DNA of 8,797 nt, taken from the NCBI GenBank assembly GCA_913043885.1, contig CAJWOB010000083.1:1-8797 (forward strand), written 5' to 3'. A program made the translations under genes and the position numbers. A model generated the notes under the pieces. That model did not search any database. It was not told the origin of the DNA and saw only the letters and a program-made list of their open reading frames with translations. Positions 6,479 to 8,797 of this stretch are shown here, piece by piece; the stretch's first letter is position 1; each line of letters starts with the position of its first letter. The stretch is from an uncultured Spirochaetaceae bacterium (GTDB lineage Bacteria > Spirochaetota > Spirochaetia > SZUA-6 > Bin103).

Positions 6479-7414
6479 AAGGATCTGGCGCAGCAGTACA
6501 AGAAGGTATTGAGGCGGCAGACCATAGCGCGGGCGATCCGGATGCGGGACTTCTACGTCCTGCTGGCGACGGCGTTGGGACTGTTGTTCGTGTTCAAGTA
6601 CATCCCGATGTACGGGGTGACCATCGCCTTCAAGGAATACAACATCGTCCGCGGCATCCTCGGCTCGCCGTGGACGCTGAAGTGGTTCGACTGGGTATTC
6701 CAGGATCCGTTCTTCTTCCGGGTGCTGCGCAACACCGTCATCCTGGCGTTCCTGCGCATCATCTTCTCGTTCCCGGCGCCGATCATTCTGGCGCTGCTAC
6801 TCAACGAGATTCGCTCGGCCCCCTACAAGCGCACCATTCAGTCGATCAGCTACCTGCCCCACTTCATGTCCTGGGTGGTGCTGGGCGGCATCATCAAGGA
6901 GCTGCTGTCGATGCAGCGCGGTGCCATCCCCTTCATCATGACCCAGCTGGGGATGGAGCCGATCAACTTCCTGACCGATATACAGATGTTCCGAGGCCTG
7001 ATCGTGGTAACCGGCATCTGGCAGGGGGTCGGCTGGGGCACCATCGTCTACCTGGCGGCGCTGGCCGGTGTCGACGTCCAGCTGTACGAGAGTGCCGCCA
7101 TCGACGGCGCCAACCGCTTCCAGAACGCCATCTACATCACCATTCCGACGCTGGTCCCGGTTATCACCATTCTGTTCTTGTTGAGCATCGGCAACATTCT
7201 GGAGTTTGGATTCGACCAGATATTCAACCTCTACAACCCGGTGGTATACGAGGTATCGGATGTGTTCGAGACGCTTGTCTACAGATCGGGCATCCAGGGG
7301 GCCAGATACTCCTACGCCACCGCCATTCAGCTGTTTCAGAACCTGGTCGGGCTCATCGTCCTGGTACTCGCCAACGCCATCGTCCGCCGTTACAACGAGT
7401 ACGGCGTCTGGTAG
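6437..7414 (+). CDS. lplB: ABC transporter permease, LplB-type (copy 2)
   Basis: 325 residues from GTG. A Thr-rich N-terminus (VTTTTQTEA) precedes the basic segment RRQTIARAIRMRDF, then six hydrophobic segments starting FYVLLATALGLLFVF. The EAA loop is ESAAIDGAN at residues 218-226, followed by ITIPTLVP. The C-terminus is RRYNEYGVW. It is closely related to the LplB-type protein encoded just upstream. One 44-base stretch is identical between the two genes (5788-5831 and 6839-6882), covering QSISYLPHFMSWVVL. With the LplC-type partner 12 bases downstream it should form the heterodimeric channel of a sugar importer. The tight spacing to that gene suggests this copy is its normal partner, while copy 1 is an extra or alternative subunit. 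The first 55 bases of its translation-initiation region recur at the window end. Confidence 0.9.
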   Translation: MADTPVTTTTQTEAKDLAQQYKKVLRRQTIARAIRMRDFYVLLATALGLLFVFKYIPMYGVTIAFKEYNIVRGILGSPWTLKWFDWVFQDPFFFRVLRNTVILAFLRIIFSFPAPIILALLLNEIRSAPYKRTIQSISYLPHFMSWVVLGGIIKELLSMQRGAIPFIMTQLGMEPINFLTDIQMFRGLIVVTGIWQGVGWGTIVYLAALAGVDVQLYESAAIDGANRFQNAIYITIPTLVPVITILFLLSIGNILEFGFDQIFNLYNPVVYEVSDVFETLVYRSGIQGARYSYATAIQLFQNLVGLIVLVLANAIVRRYNEYGVW

Positions 7415-7418
7415 GAGG
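7413..7418 (+). promoter_or_regulatory. Ribosome binding site of lplC-like gene, overlapping the upstream stop
   Basis: AGGAGG uses the last two bases of the TAG stop of lplB-like gene 2 and lies 8 bases before the ATG at 7427. Translation of the two permeases is therefore probably coupled. Confidence 0.85.
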
Positions 7419-7426
7419 ACAGGCTA

Positions 7427-8350
7427 ATGGCTCACCCACTTCACCGCGTCTCGGTCCCCGGCCGCATCTTCGACATCAGCAACTACGTCCTACTGGCTCT
7501 GTTCTCGCTCACCATCCTCTATCCCTTCTGGACGGTGGTGATCAATTCGCTGAATCCACCGGAAACACCGCGCGGACTTGGTTTTCACATTTGGAACGAC
7601 GTGTGGAGCGTGCGCGCCTGGGACTACGTGTTCACCAACAAGGACGTCGGTACCTCTTACCTGAACACCCTCCACCGGGTGGCGTTCGGCACCGTCGCCA
7701 CGCTGTTCGTCACCTTCACCGCCTCCTACGCGCTGTCCAAGCGCAACCTGCCGGGACGAACCTGGATCACCTTCCTGTTCGTGTTCACGATGTTCTTCAA
7801 CGGCGGGATCATCCCCACCTACCTGCTGGTCCGAAACCTGGGATTGATCAATTCGCGCTGGGTGCTGGTGATCCTGCCGGCGCTGGGCGTCTTCTACATC
7901 ATCATTACCCGCAACTTCATCATGACCATCGACCAGGCCATGGAGGACTCGGCGGTTATCGATGGCGCCAACTACTGGACCATCATGTTCCGCATCATCC
8001 TTCCGCTGTCGAAGCCGGTAATGGCCACGGTGGCGCTGTGGACGGCGGTGGCGCACTGGAACTTCTGGTTCGACGCGCTCATCTACATCAACGATCGCAG
8101 CAAACGCATCCTCCAGCTCATGTTGCGTGACGTCATCGAGAGGATTACCACCTACAACGAAGACCCGAGCATGCAACGCCTGATTCGGGAGATGTGCGAC
8201 CAAGGGCACTGCCCTGAGTGGGCGACCATCCCGCACGAGTCGATTCAGGCTGCCACCGTGCTGGTCACCATCGGCCCGATCATCATCTTCTACCCCTTCG
8301 TGCAGAAGTACTTCGTCAAAGGGGCGATGCTCGGGTCGCTCAAAGGCTGA
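7427..8350 (+). CDS. lplC: ABC transporter permease, LplC/YtcP-type
   Basis: 307 residues from ATG, a normal length for the family. Hydrophobic segment 1 is YVLLALFSLTILYPFWTVVI. The periplasmic loop has the family's N-SLN-P pattern and an AWDYVF stretch. FTMFFNGGIIPTYLLVRNLG and the following ILPALGVFYIIITRNF are hallmark regions. The EAA loop is EDSAVIDGAN at residues 173-182, followed by ILPLSKPV. The C-terminus QKYFVKGAMLGSLKG is diagnostic. It is the second channel subunit of the oligosaccharide importer, pairing with an LplB-type subunit. The stretch near residues 245-265 (REMCDQGHCPEW) carries two cysteines six residues apart just before the last membrane segment, on the side likely facing the periplasm; I do not recall this as a family feature. 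Assignment to lplC rather than ytcP rests on the yetA-like neighbour and is tentative. Confidence 0.9.
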   Translation: MAHPLHRVSVPGRIFDISNYVLLALFSLTILYPFWTVVINSLNPPETPRGLGFHIWNDVWSVRAWDYVFTNKDVGTSYLNTLHRVAFGTVATLFVTFTASYALSKRNLPGRTWITFLFVFTMFFNGGIIPTYLLVRNLGLINSRWVLVILPALGVFYIIITRNFIMTIDQAMEDSAVIDGANYWTIMFRIILPLSKPVMATVALWTAVAHWNFWFDALIYINDRSKRILQLMLRDVIERITTYNEDPSMQRLIREMCDQGHCPEWATIPHESIQAATVLVTIGPIIIFYPFVQKYFVKGAMLGSLKG

Positions 8351-8354
8351 ACAC

Positions 8355-8375
8355 GAGCCGCCGTTGGCGGCTCTT
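8355..8375 (+). terminator. Probable weak terminator after the permease operon
   Basis: GAGCCGCC (8355-8362), loop GTT, GGCGGCTC (8366-8373) give an 8-bp perfect stem starting 5 bases after the lplC-like stop. Only a broken T tract follows (TTAGTCTT). It uses the same stem word as the terminator at 5284-5316, with the arms in opposite order. Confidence 0.55.
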
Positions 8376-8383
8376 AGTCTTGA

Positions 8384-8534
8384 CAGGACCTCGGTCCTGC
8401 ATAAGCACGCCGAAAGGCGTGCGGCCGCGGCTGCATAAGCGGGCGTGTCAGCGCCCGCGGCCAGGACCTCCGGTCCCGCTTGAGGTAAGGGGGGCGCCGC
8501 CGCCCGTCCTCAGTCGCTCCGCGGCTGCATAAGC
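8384..8534. repeat. Run of small GC-rich hairpins with three CTGCATAAGC repeats
   Basis: Successive inverted repeats follow the permease operon: CAGGACC-TC-GGTCCTG (8384-8399), GCACGCC-GAAA-GGCGTGC (8405-8422, GNRA loop), GCGGGCG-TGTCAG-CGCCCGC (8439-8458) and GGACC-TCC-GGTCC (8464-8476). The word CTGCATAAGC occurs at 8397-8406, 8431-8440 and 8525-8534; the last two share a longer 16-base CCGCGGCTGCATAAGC. Each stem has a different sequence while pairing is perfect. No open reading frame here looks coding on either strand. The rest of 8351-8671 shows no gene. It may be a repeated extragenic palindrome cluster or a structured 3' UTR; the function is unknown. Confidence 0.6.
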
Positions 8535-8671
8535 ACACGCCATGGGCTTGCGACAGCGGCGCTGAGGCGCTGCACCGCTCTGACCCTTCGCAGCCACTTG
8601 CGCCGCCGCCCCTGCGTTCCGGCTCCTCGAGTACCTGTCAAGCCGCCGGCCTGTGCCAGACTGAGATAGCC

Positions 8672-8701
8672 TTGGCAGTTCCGCGTGGAGATGCGTAGAA
8701 T
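8672..8701 (+). promoter_or_regulatory. Sigma70-like promoter upstream of the repeated gene start
   Basis: TTGGCA (8672-8677, 5 of 6 to TTGACA), an 18-base spacer, then TAGAAT (8696-8701, 5 of 6 to TATAAT). Transcription would begin near 8708, about 50 bases before the GTG at 8756. In DNA this GC-rich such a match is unusual, and it is correctly placed for the gene start that follows. Confidence 0.6.
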
Positions 8702-8742
8702 CTGTAGCTCCGGTCGGGGTCGGCACCCGACGACCACGCATT

Positions 8743-8797
8743 CCGAGGAGGCCGTGTGGCAGACACACCGGTAACGACGACGACGCAAACGGAAGCG
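8743..8797 (+). repeat. 55-bp exact direct repeat, copy B (at window end)
   Basis: Identical to 6424-6478 and ending exactly at the last base of the window. The upstream flank is unrelated to that of copy A, so the identity begins abruptly four bases before the ribosome binding site core AGGAGG (8746-8751). Confidence 0.97.
8756..8797 (+). CDS. lplB: Start of a further LplB-type permease gene (14 codons, cut by window end)
   Basis: GTG followed by codons for A-D-T-P-V-T-T-T-T-Q-T-E-A, identical to the first 14 codons of the gene at 6437, with the same GAGGAGG 4 bases upstream and a promoter at 8672-8701. Whether it continues as the same protein, a diverged paralogue, or is an assembly overlap cannot be told from this window. 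Confidence 0.55.
   Translation, partial: MADTPVTTTTQTEA

Noticed and set aside
8397..8534. Possible CRISPR array or integron attC cluster from the three CTGCATAAGC copies and hairpins
   Set aside because: Repeats are only 10-16 bases and irregularly spaced (34 and 94), spacers are not uniform, and the GTTRRRY / RYYYAAC core sites of attC are absent.
8448..8768. Minus-strand open frame across the non-coding right end
   Set aside because: Arg/Gly/Pro-rich translation, no ribosome binding site, overlaps the hairpin run and the promoter; typical of GC-rich non-coding DNA.

Overview
The window is about 8.8 kb of GC-rich DNA that reads like a metagenomic contig. From roughly position 930 to the end it carries a carbohydrate-uptake locus: a YetA/PcRGLX-type exo-rhamnogalacturonan lyase-like protein, an exported solute-binding protein, two tandem LplB-type permeases and one LplC/YtcP-type permease. 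The same partners (lplA, lplB, lplC and yetA) are neighbours in Bacillus subtilis, so uptake and breakdown of pectin-derived (rhamnogalacturonan) oligosaccharides is the best functional guess. No ATP-binding subunit is present, as is usual for this transporter group, so a shared MsmX-like ATPase elsewhere is likely. The binding protein has a plain signal peptide ending in AFA followed by GG and no lipobox. That style is common in Spirochaetota and suggests a GC-rich spirochaete; this is inference only.

The first ~930 bases do not belong to the same story. Positions ~28-580 encode a proline-rich linker and a TonB C-terminal domain leading into the start of a carboxypeptidase-regulatory-like segment. 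This is the layout of TonB-fused outer-membrane receptors known from Myxococcota-like bacteria. It breaks off at ~570-590, where convincing coding switches to the minus strand (~914 down to ~571, an unrecognised protein). At ~905-945 coding switches back to the plus strand, already inside the lyase-like protein, whose N-terminus is missing. Three gene fragments joined without stops, starts or spacers look like a chimeric contig end or rearrangement debris.

Layout of the reliable part: lyase-like gene (to 3243); 171-base spacer; binding protein 3415-5235; tandem hairpins and a strong intrinsic terminator with a UUCG tetraloop (5230-5316); lplB-like gene 1 (5392-6363); hairpin spacer; lplB-like gene 2 (6437-7414); lplC-like gene (7427-8350); then about 400 non-coding bases. 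The non-coding stretch holds a probable terminator, a run of small GC-rich hairpins punctuated by three copies of CTGCATAAGC, and a good sigma70-like promoter (8672-8701). The window ends in an exact 55-base copy of the ribosome binding site and first 14 codons of lplB-like gene 2. That repeat suggests either a tandemly repeated permease unit or another operon with an identical gene start. Its length, exactly 55 and flush with the contig end, is also what a k=55 de Bruijn assembly break produces.

No convincing new defence, mobile or RNA system was found. The most useful unexplained items are the terminal 55-base repeat, the duplicated permease, the four-pair cysteine pattern in the binding protein and the downstream hairpin array.
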